The notes beneath the pieces are model-generated. The model did not search any database. It was given only the letters and a program-made list of their open reading frames with translations, and had not been told where the DNA came from. A stretch of 64,000 nt of DNA from Fidelibacterota bacterium (GTDB lineage: Bacteria > Fidelibacterota > UBA8477 > JABMPR01): assembly GCA_018673925.1 (NCBI GenBank), contig JABHBL010000072.1:1-64000 (forward strand). Reading direction: 5' to 3'. This document shows, one piece after another, positions 45,567 through 54,690 of the stretch (position 1 is its first letter; each line of letters begins with the position of its first letter). A program made the translations under genes and the position numbers.

Positions 45567-46660
45567 GAACAAATATGAAGACAATTTCAAAGATTATTTT
45601 TTTAGGACTCCTGCTTTCAAGTTCTCTATTTGCGCAGAAACCTTATAGATATGGTACAACTGCAGCCAATTTTCTGGAAATTGGAATTGGACCTGCTGTA
45701 GCAATGGGGGAGGCCTATGTGAGTGTAGGTAATAATATCTCCTCAATATATTGGAATCCTGCAGGTCTGGCCTTTCAGGAGCAACCTGAGCTCATTGTGA
45801 TGGATCAAGCCTGGGTTGCTGGAATAGCCAATCGTTATGCCGCAGTCGCCATAACCGTTCCAAATGTTGGTAATATTGGTTTGAGCATGAACCATGTTGA
45901 TTTTGGGAGTATCGCTGTTACCAATCTCAGGTATCAGGATGGAACAGGAGAATTTTACCAGGCTTCAGAATATGCCATGGCGCTTACTTATGCACGTTCT
46001 ATCGTTAACTGGTTCTCTTTTGGTATATCAACCAAATATGTTTCATCGACCATTTGGCATAGCGGAGCGAGCGCTTTGGCACTAGATCTGGGTGTTGCTA
46101 TAGTGACAGATTTCTTTAGCCCCACTGGTAATCAGGAAGAAGGGATGCGAATTGGAATGAGTATCTCGAACTATGGATCTAAGATGTCTTATTCAGGTAT
46201 TGACATGCTCAACGTGATTGATATTGAACCAGATGAGGCTGGGAATTATTCTACTGTACAAGGTGAATACAAAACTGATTCCTGGGATCTTCCTGTAATA
46301 TTCAGAGCTGGTGTATCGTTCTATCCATTCTACACACACAAACACAACTTATTAGTAGCAATGGATGTGTTGCACCCCAACAATAATAGCGAATCGATTA
46401 ACCTTGGACTTCAGTACGATATGGCCTTTATCAGAGGGACACATATTTTCCTAAGAACTGGCTTACGAGGGATGTATCTATATAATGGTGATGAAGAATT
46501 GAACTTTTTTGACTCAGCTATTCCATATTCAGCCTTTACTTACGGAGGAGGGATTGAGTACAATTTGTTTGGGCGCCAGGCAATTGCTCTGGACTATGCC
46601 TACCGATCAATGGGTTTGCTGGGGTATGCGAACTCTTTTACATTGACATATCAGTTCTAG
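45563..46660 (+). CDS. PorV/PorQ-family outer-membrane protein
   Basis: The 365-aa product has a signal peptide (ending LFAQ) and the family opening 'FLEIGIGPAVAMGEAYVSVGNNISSIYWNPAGLA', typical of PorV/PorQ (UPF0164, FadL-like 14-strand barrels). It ends in an aromatic beta-strand ('FTLTYQF'). PorV shuttles T9SS cargo from the translocon to the attachment complex in Bacteroidetes. Its ATG overlaps the stop of the large secreted protein (ATGA), which has a T9SS-like tail, so it may be the dedicated partner of that cargo. Confidence 0.87.
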   Translation: MRTNMKTISKIIFLGLLLSSSLFAQKPYRYGTTAANFLEIGIGPAVAMGEAYVSVGNNISSIYWNPAGLAFQEQPELIVMDQAWVAGIANRYAAVAITVPNVGNIGLSMNHVDFGSIAVTNLRYQDGTGEFYQASEYAMALTYARSIVNWFSFGISTKYVSSTIWHSGASALALDLGVAIVTDFFSPTGNQEEGMRIGMSISNYGSKMSYSGIDMLNVIDIEPDEAGNYSTVQGEYKTDSWDLPVIFRAGVSFYPFYTHKHNLLVAMDVLHPNNNSESINLGLQYDMAFIRGTHIFLRTGLRGMYLYNGDEELNFFDSAIPYSAFTYGGGIEYNLFGRQAIALDYAYRSMGLLGYANSFTLTYQF

Positions 46661-46681
46661 AGAGTTAATGATATATCACGG

Positions 46682-48199
46682 ATGCTTACTCCTAGGATAA
46701 ATCGATCTTTATGTGTCTTGGCCGCATCTTATTTTCTACTGTTTGGATGTGGAGGAAAAGTTGATGACCAATATCCCAACTCAGAGGTTATTGCTCGAGT
46801 AGGTGACCGTGTCATTACCAAATCTGAATTTATTCGCAGGGTTGAGTACACACCACGGCCGACCTATTGCCGTGGGGATAATAGCATTCATAAAAAAATT
46901 GTGCTGAATTCCCTCATCGCAGAAAAACTTCTAGCTCTGGACATTTTATCCAAACCTGAATTCAAGTCTCCCGATCAATTTGATAACTATATCAAGGGTC
47001 GGCGAGAACAAGCCATGCGTCAACTCTACAGATATGAACATGGCCCCAAACTTGTCAGCACTACTGATGAGGAATTGAAGCGTAGCTTTAAAAATGCCAG
47101 TCGGGAGTTTAATCTTGGGTTCATCACCCTACCAGATTCCCAATATGCACATACTGTACGGACTTTCCTGGATGAGGGTGAATCCTTCGAATCAGTCTAC
47201 GCGCGGATATTTGGCACAGAAGAGTTGGAAATCAAGGAGCTCACCTGGTTTGATGATGAGGAACGCATCATTAGAGATGCCCTTTATTCCCAACCAGTAG
47301 AAAGGGGGGCAATTGTAGGTCCCCTCAAGCTAAGTGATGGAAAACATTTGATCCTTAAAGTGATTGGTTGGAATGATAAGATGCAGCTAAGCGAATCTGC
47401 CAATCAAACTCTTTGGGAGGATGTCGTCTCTAAAGTTGAAGAGCGTAAAGGGAATAAGCTTTTTAATGAGCATACAGCAGATCTAATGCGTGGAAAAAGT
47501 TTCATCCTTGATGAGAGCACCTTCCGAGTGGTCGTTGATGATCTAGCCGAAAAATATTTAATGAAAGAGTCAGATAAAGGCTCCATGTTGAATCAAGTCA
47601 TATGGGATATGGAAAAACAGCATCTGGCAGTGAGTGATTCTGATCTGAACGCCTCCCACCTAAACCAAAAGCTTTTCAGATTTGATAATGAGGATTGGTC
47701 TGTACAGGACTTCTATGACCTCGTTGCCAGCCACCCCCTGGTGTTTCGTGAAAAAAGCTTTGAAATGTCTGATTTCGCCCGCCAGGTGAAACTGTCAATC
47801 GCTGATTTACTCAAAGATCACATTATAACGGGTGAAGCCTATGCCAATGGATACTCAGATCGAAAAGAAATAGTCTCCTACGAGCAGATGTGGCAAGATC
47901 AATATTTCTCGGGTATCTATAAAGAAATTATCCGATTCTCAATCTCTGATAGCACCATGCAATCTTCCAATTCCATACCCTTTATCGAAGGGTATATGAA
48001 CCCTATCATTGATAGCCTTCAAACCGCCTATTCAAACGATATCTATATCAATTTTGATGCATATGAAGATGTAAAACTAACTCGTATTGATATGTTTGTC
48101 GCCCAGGATAATGTCCCTTATCCAGTGGTAGTACCTCCCTTTCCTCAGATAACCACTGATTATGTGTTCGATTATGGAAGCAAGCTTGAATCTGAATAG
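46682..48199 (+). CDS. SurA/PrsA-like peptidylprolyl isomerase lipoprotein
   Basis: The 505-aa product has a lipobox (LLFG-C23). The early 'VIARVGDRVITKSEFIRRVEY' is the SurA/PrsA chaperone-core signature. A degenerate parvulin region follows ('GAIVGPLKLSDGKHLILKVIGW', about 200-225), and a long helical C-terminal half. Such foldases guide outer-membrane and secreted proteins through the periplasm. Location directly after the receptor, large secreted protein and PorV-like genes suggests it serves them. Its 3' end overlaps the start of the GH16 gene by about 26 bp. Confidence 0.8.
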   Translation: MLTPRINRSLCVLAASYFLLFGCGGKVDDQYPNSEVIARVGDRVITKSEFIRRVEYTPRPTYCRGDNSIHKKIVLNSLIAEKLLALDILSKPEFKSPDQFDNYIKGRREQAMRQLYRYEHGPKLVSTTDEELKRSFKNASREFNLGFITLPDSQYAHTVRTFLDEGESFESVYARIFGTEELEIKELTWFDDEERIIRDALYSQPVERGAIVGPLKLSDGKHLILKVIGWNDKMQLSESANQTLWEDVVSKVEERKGNKLFNEHTADLMRGKSFILDESTFRVVVDDLAEKYLMKESDKGSMLNQVIWDMEKQHLAVSDSDLNASHLNQKLFRFDNEDWSVQDFYDLVASHPLVFREKSFEMSDFARQVKLSIADLLKDHIITGEAYANGYSDRKEIVSYEQMWQDQYFSGIYKEIIRFSISDSTMQSSNSIPFIEGYMNPIIDSLQTAYSNDIYINFDAYEDVKLTRIDMFVAQDNVPYPVVVPPFPQITTDYVFDYGSKLESE

Positions 48200-49181
48200 A
48201 ACAAATTTGGTATTTATTCTCCTCTTGGCAATCATGGTTTTGATATCATGTAAGGCTTCAACTACTACACCAGAGCCTGAAGCAGAGGTGGTTTATGGTT
48301 GCATGGATTACAATTCTATCAGTTATGATAGTACGGCAACTGAAGATGATGGGAGCTGTCAATATCTGGGTTGTACAGATTCAACTTCTGCGAACTTCGA
48401 TCCTCTTGCCAACGTAGACAATGGAAATTGTCTTGATCCATCAGATATCCCCGCAGGTTGGACTCTGATGTGGAACGACGAATTTAATGGTGATAGTATA
48501 GATACAGGGAAATGGAACCATGAAGAATGGTGGCCAGGTTATGTAAATAATGAGCTTCAGTCTTACACTAAGAATCCAGAAAATTCTGGTGTGGCCAATG
48601 GTCATCTTTACCTATCAGCCAGAAAAGAGAACCCCTTCGATCCAAATAACCCGGCATACAATTCGGCACGGATGAATACCGCACGAAAGGTCGACTGGAA
48701 ATATGGGCGAGTGGAGGTTCGTGCGAAATTACCCAGGGGTCAGGGGCTCTGGCCTGCAATCTGGATGATGCCTACCTATTCCGTTTATGGAGGATGGCCC
48801 GTGAGTGGTGAAATAGATATTATGGAACTTTTGGGTCACGACAATTCACGTACTTATGGTACGATACATTACGGTAATCACTATCCCGACAAAAGATCGA
48901 GTGGGACTTCTTATGTTTTACCATCTGGGAATTTCTCTGATTCTTTCCACACGTTTGCCTTTGAGTGGGAAGAGCATGAAATGCGCTGGTATGTCGATGA
49001 TGTATTATTTCAAACGCTGAGCAGCTGGTTCACTATTGGCGGAGACTATCCAGCTCCTTTCGATCAGGAATTTCATCTCATTTTAAATGTTGCAGTTGGG
49101 GGGGAGTGGCCAGGGAACCCTGATGACACTACACTATTTCCGCAAACCATGCTGGTTGATTATGTCAGATTATTTCAATAG
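48174..49181 (+). CDS. GH16 laminarinase (beta-1,3-glucanase) lipoprotein
   Basis: The 335-aa product has a lipoprotein signal (MVLIS-C26) followed by two short Cys-containing 'GCxDxxxxxYDxxAxxDDGSC' elements and a GH16 domain (about 93-335). The catalytic motif is 'GEIDIMELLG': nucleophile Glu213, Asp215, acid/base Glu218. The extra Met gives the beta-bulge form (ExDxxE) found in laminarinases and not in lichenases. 'GLWPAIWMMP' and 'FHLILNVAVGGEWPG' are also typical. A TTG at 48184 would also start the signal peptide and reduce the overlap with the previous gene. Confidence 0.92.
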   Translation: MEASLNLNRTNLVFILLLAIMVLISCKASTTTPEPEAEVVYGCMDYNSISYDSTATEDDGSCQYLGCTDSTSANFDPLANVDNGNCLDPSDIPAGWTLMWNDEFNGDSIDTGKWNHEEWWPGYVNNELQSYTKNPENSGVANGHLYLSARKENPFDPNNPAYNSARMNTARKVDWKYGRVEVRAKLPRGQGLWPAIWMMPTYSVYGGWPVSGEIDIMELLGHDNSRTYGTIHYGNHYPDKRSSGTSYVLPSGNFSDSFHTFAFEWEEHEMRWYVDDVLFQTLSSWFTIGGDYPAPFDQEFHLILNVAVGGEWPGNPDDTTLFPQTMLVDYVRLFQ

Positions 49182-49213
49182 CTAACATCATCCCTAATTC
49201 AAAGGTGAGTGTC

Positions 49214-50755
49214 ATGACTAGCTTCAATTTTAGACCCATATTCCTGTTGATTCTGATTTTTACCTCAGGATTGTCTGTGCTGGCAAAGGACTATAAAGGT
49301 GGAGAATATAGAACCATTGAGACCTTTCTATATGGGCGCTTTGAGGTCAGGATGCGTTCTGCAGAGGGTAGTGGTTTGCTGTCATCTTTTTTTACATATC
49401 ATGATGGCGGTATGGGCTGGAACGAAATCGACCTGGAAATTCTGGGGGCTGCCTATAGTGAAGTTCAGTTTAATACCATTACACCAGGTCAGATAAACCA
49501 TGTGTATGATGCCCAGACCTGGTTCAATCCGCATTATGGTTATCATGCTTATGCCTTTGAATGGGCTCCTGATTATGTCGCCTGGTTTATTGATGGAGTA
49601 GAAATTCATCGCCAAACAGGCCTCCACATTGAGCAACTGGACCATCCTCAAAAAATAATGATGAATATTTGGCAACCGACATATATCAGTTGGGTCGGTC
49701 CTTTTGACTCGAATATTCTACCAGTCTTCGCCCATTATGATTGGGTCAAATACTATACATACAACCCTGATGAAGGGAATTATGGATCAGAAAATAAATT
49801 TTTGCATGCCTGGACCGACGATTTTTCCTACTGGGACCAAAATAGATGGGCTAAAGCGACCCATACTTTCAATGGCAATAATGTTGACTTCATCCATAAT
49901 AATATTTCGTTTTACAATGGTAACATGATTCTAAGTTTAACTCAGAATGGAGACCAGGGTTTTGATCCGACTGTACCTCCTATAGACCAGGATTTGCATG
50001 AGTATAATTCGTTTGAGGTCGAGGACATTTTTGATTGGTATCTCTGGAACGGTTCCTCATCAAACGCCTCGGTGGCTGTCGATAATCCCGATCCTGGTGG
50101 AATAAATAGTAGTACATATGTTGGAGAGTGGTCTGCTACAGGTCCGGATGATTATATATTCTTGACTTTACCGGAAAAGCTTGATCTGACTGAGAATCGT
50201 ACCTTCTCATTACAGGTTTATACTGAGTCTCCAAATACTCAGGTGACCTTTAAATTGCAAAACCATGAGCTGGCCGATCCTACAGCCACCCAAATCGTCT
50301 CGAGACAATCAATTGATCAAACAAATTCGTGGACAACTCTATATTTTGAATATTCGTATGCAGTAAATCGTCAGGACCTGGATCAAATTGTGATCCAATT
50401 TATGGTTGGCGGTATGGTGAGTAATTGCTATTACGATAATTTTTTTGGACCACCAGTATTCGGAACTGGCATTGATAATATGCCTGAGCGATCCTCATTG
50501 ATTGAAATTAACAATTATCCAAATCCGTTTAATAGCGAAACTACTTTTGCCTTTACTCTACAGGAATCTGCGCTTGTCTCCATTGATATTCTGGATCTGA
50601 AAGGCCAGTTGGTCACAGAATTAGTGTCAGATTATCACAGCCAGGGTGAACATCGCTTAGCTTGGTCTGCCAATAATCTCAACAGTGGTATCTATCTCGC
50701 TCGCTTTCAGTTCAACGGGCACATCATTCAAAAGAAAATACTGCTTATAAAATGA
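49214..50755 (+). CDS. Circularly permuted GH16 lichenase-like glucanase with T9SS-like tail
   Basis: The ATG at 49214 follows AAGGTGAG and gives 513 aa; a GTG at 49205 is an alternative. After the signal peptide (ending SVLA) the GH16 fold begins at what is normally its middle: 'KDYKGGEYRT', 'SGLLSSFFTY', catalytic 'NEIDLEILG' (Glu71, Asp73, Glu75), 'HAYAFEWAPD', 'KIMMNIW', 'AHYDWVKYY'. The strand that normally comes first, 'WTDDFSYWDQNRWAKA...NNISFYNGNMILSLT', follows at about 198-243. The Fibrobacter succinogenes 1,3-1,4-beta-glucanase has this same permutation. A beta-sandwich (about 265-415) and a 'NYPNPFNSET' tail complete it. Likely mixed-linkage glucanase on the cell surface. Confidence 0.9.
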   Translation: MTSFNFRPIFLLILIFTSGLSVLAKDYKGGEYRTIETFLYGRFEVRMRSAEGSGLLSSFFTYHDGGMGWNEIDLEILGAAYSEVQFNTITPGQINHVYDAQTWFNPHYGYHAYAFEWAPDYVAWFIDGVEIHRQTGLHIEQLDHPQKIMMNIWQPTYISWVGPFDSNILPVFAHYDWVKYYTYNPDEGNYGSENKFLHAWTDDFSYWDQNRWAKATHTFNGNNVDFIHNNISFYNGNMILSLTQNGDQGFDPTVPPIDQDLHEYNSFEVEDIFDWYLWNGSSSNASVAVDNPDPGGINSSTYVGEWSATGPDDYIFLTLPEKLDLTENRTFSLQVYTESPNTQVTFKLQNHELADPTATQIVSRQSIDQTNSWTTLYFEYSYAVNRQDLDQIVIQFMVGGMVSNCYYDNFFGPPVFGTGIDNMPERSSLIEINNYPNPFNSETTFAFTLQESALVSIDILDLKGQLVTELVSDYHSQGEHRLAWSANNLNSGIYLARFQFNGHIIQKKILLIK

Positions 50756-52725
50756 TAAGACTGGTTATCCTCATCTTGCTCATGACACTCCAGCTTTTCA
50801 GTGAGGCTAGAGCTGATGGGTTTGTTCATGCCGAGGGTCAGAACATCGTTGATGCCGATGGTAATATCGTTTTAAAGCGAGGTATGGGTCTTGGTGGGTG
50901 GCTGGTTCCAGAAGGTTACATGTTACATACGCCAGGAAGGGGATCTCCCACAAGTATCCGAGCACAAATTGTGGATGTGATCGGAGAGACCGGTGCAGAT
51001 GAGTTTTATGCAGCCTATCACGATAATTATGTTACTCGAGAAGATATTGCAGAGTTAGCTGAATGGGGTTTTGACCATGTCAGGATGCCATTCCACTACA
51101 ATATGTTTTCTAAAGCTCGCGGTGTACCCAATGAGTGGGGATATGAAGTGACCGATTCTCTGGTTGCCTGGTGCTCTGATGTGGGTATGCATGTAGTCCT
51201 TGATATGCATTGCGCACCTGGAGGGCAGAATCACGGTCCCATTAGCGATAGTGATGGGACGGCACGTCTGTGGCTAGCAGATTCAAATAAGTCACACACC
51301 ATGATGATCTGGGAAGCAATTGCTACTCGGTATGCTAATGAGCCGTGGATAGGAGGCTATGACCTTCTAAATGAACCCGTTTTAGCCGAAGGAGTTAGTA
51401 GCCAGGCATTCAGAAGATTGTATACGGACATTGCTGAGGTGATACGTGCCGTAGACAGCACTCATATACTCTTCATCGAAGGCAATTGGTATGCAACAGA
51501 TTTTACAGGATTGACCCCCCCTTTTGACGATAATATGTCCTATAGCTTCCACAAGTATTGGAGTGAAAATGGACCTAACTCCATTGACAATCATCTGGAT
51601 ATGCGTAGCAGATACGATGTCCCATTGTGGATGAGTGAAACCGGAGAGAATTCAAATCCGTGGTTCCATGATGCGGTGCAGCTATTTGAAACAAATAATG
51701 TAGGGTGGTGTTGGTGGACAACTAAAAAAGTTGATACCATTACCAGTCCATATTCCATAGCCAGGCCTGCGCAATACAATCAATTGATCCATTATTGGGA
51801 CACAGGCCAGAACAAACCATCCGTGCAGGTAGCCAAGGCCATATTAATGGAATTGGCAGAAAATATTAAAACTGAAAATTGTACGTTTCGACCTGGTGTA
51901 GTGGCGTCCCTTTTTGATCCTGAATTTGCCTATCAGAGCAAACCCTTTAAAGATCACACCATTCCCGGCAGAATTCTCATGGCTGATTATGATATAGGGA
52001 ATCAGGGTATTGCCTACAATGATCGCGTTTACCAAACAGTCCATTGGAATGACTATACAGCCTGGAATTCAGGATATCAGTATAGAAATGACGGTGTAGA
52101 TATTGAGCTGGATCAAAATGGAGATCCCAGCATCGGGTGGACGGATGATGGTGAATGGCTTCAGTATACAATCGAAGCCGCCCAGGGGGGGGATTACAGT
52201 CTTCAGATTGAAGTTGCCAGCCAGACCTCATCTGGAAATATGAGAGTTTATTTAGATGGGGAGTTAATAAATAGTGCTGTAGAGACACCAGTAACTGGTG
52301 GTTGGCATCATTGGTTACCCATTTATCTAAATGATATTCCCATAAGTGCTGGCAGCCATGCTTTAACTGTCGAAATACGCGAGGCTGGATTCAACATGAG
52401 GGCCATGGAATTTTCATTGGACTCTTCATGGACAGCACCTGTCTTGCCTGATATATTTAGCCTGGGACAAAATTACCCTAACCCGTTTAATGGAAGCACG
52501 ACGATACCGGTAACAAATGTATCAGCGAATCTAATACAAATAGATATAATTGATTTGAGAGGTCGGGTTTTACAAAAGTTTAAAATTGATCAGATAGGTA
52601 GTCACAATCAAATTAATTGGGATGCAGTGGATTCTGAAGGTATGTCCATTCCTGCCGGCGTATATCTCTTTCGCGCATCCGCAGGTGATAATCTGCAAGT
52701 GAGGAAAATGATCTATCTTCCGTGA
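50752..52725 (+). CDS. GH5 glucanase with CBM6-like module and T9SS-like tail
   Basis: The 657-aa product has a signal peptide (ending ARAD). The GH5 barrel ('LKRGMGLGGWLVPEGY') has acid/base Glu208 in 'DLLNEP' and nucleophile Glu296 in 'WMSETGE'. A CBM6-like module (about 405-540: 'YRNDGVDIEL', 'GWTDDGEWLQYTIEAA', 'GSHALTVEI') binds beta-glucan ends in known relatives. A 'NYPNPFNGST' T9SS-type tail directs it to the surface. Its ATG overlaps the stop of the permuted GH16 gene. It is a paralogue of the GH5 at 21458-23548. Confidence 0.9.
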   Translation: MIRLVILILLMTLQLFSEARADGFVHAEGQNIVDADGNIVLKRGMGLGGWLVPEGYMLHTPGRGSPTSIRAQIVDVIGETGADEFYAAYHDNYVTREDIAELAEWGFDHVRMPFHYNMFSKARGVPNEWGYEVTDSLVAWCSDVGMHVVLDMHCAPGGQNHGPISDSDGTARLWLADSNKSHTMMIWEAIATRYANEPWIGGYDLLNEPVLAEGVSSQAFRRLYTDIAEVIRAVDSTHILFIEGNWYATDFTGLTPPFDDNMSYSFHKYWSENGPNSIDNHLDMRSRYDVPLWMSETGENSNPWFHDAVQLFETNNVGWCWWTTKKVDTITSPYSIARPAQYNQLIHYWDTGQNKPSVQVAKAILMELAENIKTENCTFRPGVVASLFDPEFAYQSKPFKDHTIPGRILMADYDIGNQGIAYNDRVYQTVHWNDYTAWNSGYQYRNDGVDIELDQNGDPSIGWTDDGEWLQYTIEAAQGGDYSLQIEVASQTSSGNMRVYLDGELINSAVETPVTGGWHHWLPIYLNDIPISAGSHALTVEIREAGFNMRAMEFSLDSSWTAPVLPDIFSLGQNYPNPFNGSTTIPVTNVSANLIQIDIIDLRGRVLQKFKIDQIGSHNQINWDAVDSEGMSIPAGVYLFRASAGDNLQVRKMIYLP

Positions 52726-52855
52726 TCAAGAACGGAAATGCATTATGATTGATCGGTATAGGGTTATTTTAAATAGTAGCAAATGAATTTTGAGATAACA
52801 GCGTCTCATGCTTTAGAAATCGATTTGAGTCAATTTTAAGGAATATGGTATCTAG

Positions 52856-53902
52856 ATGATTGTAAAGCACAAGCGGACAGCCCCTTACATAGCCATCGCA
52901 GCAGTATTAATTGTGGTTCTTTTGTTTGTACCATTTCCACAGGGAACTTCTCTAAAAGCTGTGGTCACTGCTTCAAATCATTTCCAGGTTCTGTCTAACG
53001 GAAATGGTGCTTACTCTACATTTCACAAAGATTTATGGAAGAATCGCACCCTCAGTTCTAGAAGTTTGGTACCAGATCGTGGAGGTTTGGTGACATACAA
53101 TGTAAACCCCGGTTTGTCACAAGGATTGGTAAAGGCAGGCGATACCCTGGCCTCAGTTTATTCATCCACACTTGCAGATAAGATTGTAAGTCTTGAGGGA
53201 AACATTAATACACTTATGGCTTCTCTTGAATTTGAAAGGTCAGGTAGCAAGGATACTGAGATTGAAGCTGCCAGACTCCAGTTGACCTATGCCAGAGCAC
53301 GACTTGAAGAGCAGCAAAAAATCCTCGAACGATCGAAAAGTCTTCTTGAAGGCAAGATTATACCACAGCAGGAATATGATATTGAAGTGCGCCGGGAACG
53401 CTTGGATGCGATCCGGGTTTCAATTGCTGAAGCTGATCTAGGGTCAGCCTTGAGTGGTGCTCAGACTCGGAAGTTAGATGTGTTTCGCGCCCAGATAGTC
53501 GATGAAGAAAAAAAATTAGCAGTGGCACGTGACGTATTGGATCATATGACATTAGTGACTCCTCTTTCTGGAAAATTGTTATTCCCTTTGTCCGAAGATA
53601 CGCTGATGAGCATTGAGCAAGTGGATACTTTAGTTGCTGTATTGCCAATTCAGGGGGGATCCCATAGTACAATTGAATGGACATCTCAGTTGACGTTAAT
53701 AGGCCCAAATTTCCAGCAGATCGTGACTTCTGATCAAATGCAAGTAGATGACCATATCCTCAAAGTGGGCAGTGAGCAATTGATTCTGGTTCGAATTCGA
53801 ATTGATAATTCTGAAGGTTTACTAGTCCCGGGTCAAATAGTGGAAGCTTCAGTGAAGTTTTCCTCCAAGAGTGTCATCCAAATGTTGAAAGAGTTGTTTT
53901 AG
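52856..53902 (+). CDS. HlyD/membrane-fusion-like adaptor protein
   Basis: The 348-aa product has one N-terminal membrane segment (about 9-28), a biotinyl-lipoyl-like half motif ('GLVTYNVNPGLSQGLVKAGDTLASVYS', about 79-105), a long coiled coil (about 108-215) and a second beta-barrel part. This matches periplasmic adaptor proteins of efflux and export systems. No ABC or RND pump gene is beside it; the following genes are VTC-domain and DUF4956 genes. It may link that membrane complex to the outer envelope. Confidence 0.8.
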   Translation: MIVKHKRTAPYIAIAAVLIVVLLFVPFPQGTSLKAVVTASNHFQVLSNGNGAYSTFHKDLWKNRTLSSRSLVPDRGGLVTYNVNPGLSQGLVKAGDTLASVYSSTLADKIVSLEGNINTLMASLEFERSGSKDTEIEAARLQLTYARARLEEQQKILERSKSLLEGKIIPQQEYDIEVRRERLDAIRVSIAEADLGSALSGAQTRKLDVFRAQIVDEEKKLAVARDVLDHMTLVTPLSGKLLFPLSEDTLMSIEQVDTLVAVLPIQGGSHSTIEWTSQLTLIGPNFQQIVTSDQMQVDDHILKVGSEQLILVRIRIDNSEGLLVPGQIVEASVKFSSKSVIQMLKELF

Positions 53903-53911
53903 GTTTTAACT

Positions 53912-54679
53912 ATGCCCGGTCGCCAAGAAAATAAATATCTAATTCCCATGTACTCCTTGGATGAAATCCGTCGAGCTATCGCTCCATATGTGATTGTAGA
54001 TAATCACAGAGCATTACAGGAATCCAATATTTACGAAATTCGGTCCATTTATTTTGACACCTTTGGGTTAAAGGATTATTACGAGAAACATGCTGGACTC
54101 CAGATGCGTAAGAAATTGCGCGTCAGGGGCTATAACCAAATGAGCCCTGATAGTGATGTGTTCCTCGAGATAAAGTGGAAAAATAACACCTATATTTCCA
54201 AGGATAGAACCCCGGTTAAGTATGCTGATGTAGCCAATCTCCTGGCTGGAGGGGATTTGGAAAAGTACCTCCCATATCGGAAGGATTTCCCAAACTCCCA
54301 GGAAAAAGCCAGCAAATTTATTTTCTACCTAAAAAGGAGTTCCCGTGTCCCAGTCAATCTGGTGACCTATACCCGGGAAGCATACATAGGAAAATTTAAC
54401 CATTCTGACCGCATCACCTTTGATAGCAATATTCGTTCAATGATGTTTCCAGGGCTGGATGACCTTTTTAATGAGACGGGATTGGTTCCTTTTCTTGAGC
54501 GAGAATTTGTGCTTGAATATAAATCTGAAAACCCCATACCTGAGTGGTTCCGTCGGATTATTCGAAAGTACAACTTGAGCAAACAAGCTTACTCCAAATA
54601 TGTTAGGGGAGTAGATACCCATTATCGACATGTTGGGGATTGTACCACACGTGAAATTATTTCCATGAGTCACTACTAG
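53912..54679 (+). CDS. VTC-domain (polyphosphate-polymerase-like) protein
   Basis: The 255-aa product is a stand-alone VTC domain. It has the tunnel motifs 'ENKYLI', 'YFDT', 'KKLRVRGYN...VFLEIKWK' (the Arg/Arg and Glu-x-Lys set that binds phosphate and metal), 'TYTREAY' and 'FVLEYKSENPIPEWF', then 'SKQAYSKYVRGVD'. In yeast the VTC4 domain makes polyphosphate from ATP; bacterial stand-alone forms are mostly unstudied. It is 9 bp after the adaptor gene and 11 bp before a DUF4956 gene, a pair seen in many bacteria. Confidence 0.85.
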   Translation: MPGRQENKYLIPMYSLDEIRRAIAPYVIVDNHRALQESNIYEIRSIYFDTFGLKDYYEKHAGLQMRKKLRVRGYNQMSPDSDVFLEIKWKNNTYISKDRTPVKYADVANLLAGGDLEKYLPYRKDFPNSQEKASKFIFYLKRSSRVPVNLVTYTREAYIGKFNHSDRITFDSNIRSMMFPGLDDLFNETGLVPFLEREFVLEYKSENPIPEWFRRIIRKYNLSKQAYSKYVRGVDTHYRHVGDCTTREIISMSHY

Positions 54680-54690
54680 AAAGAGAAAGT

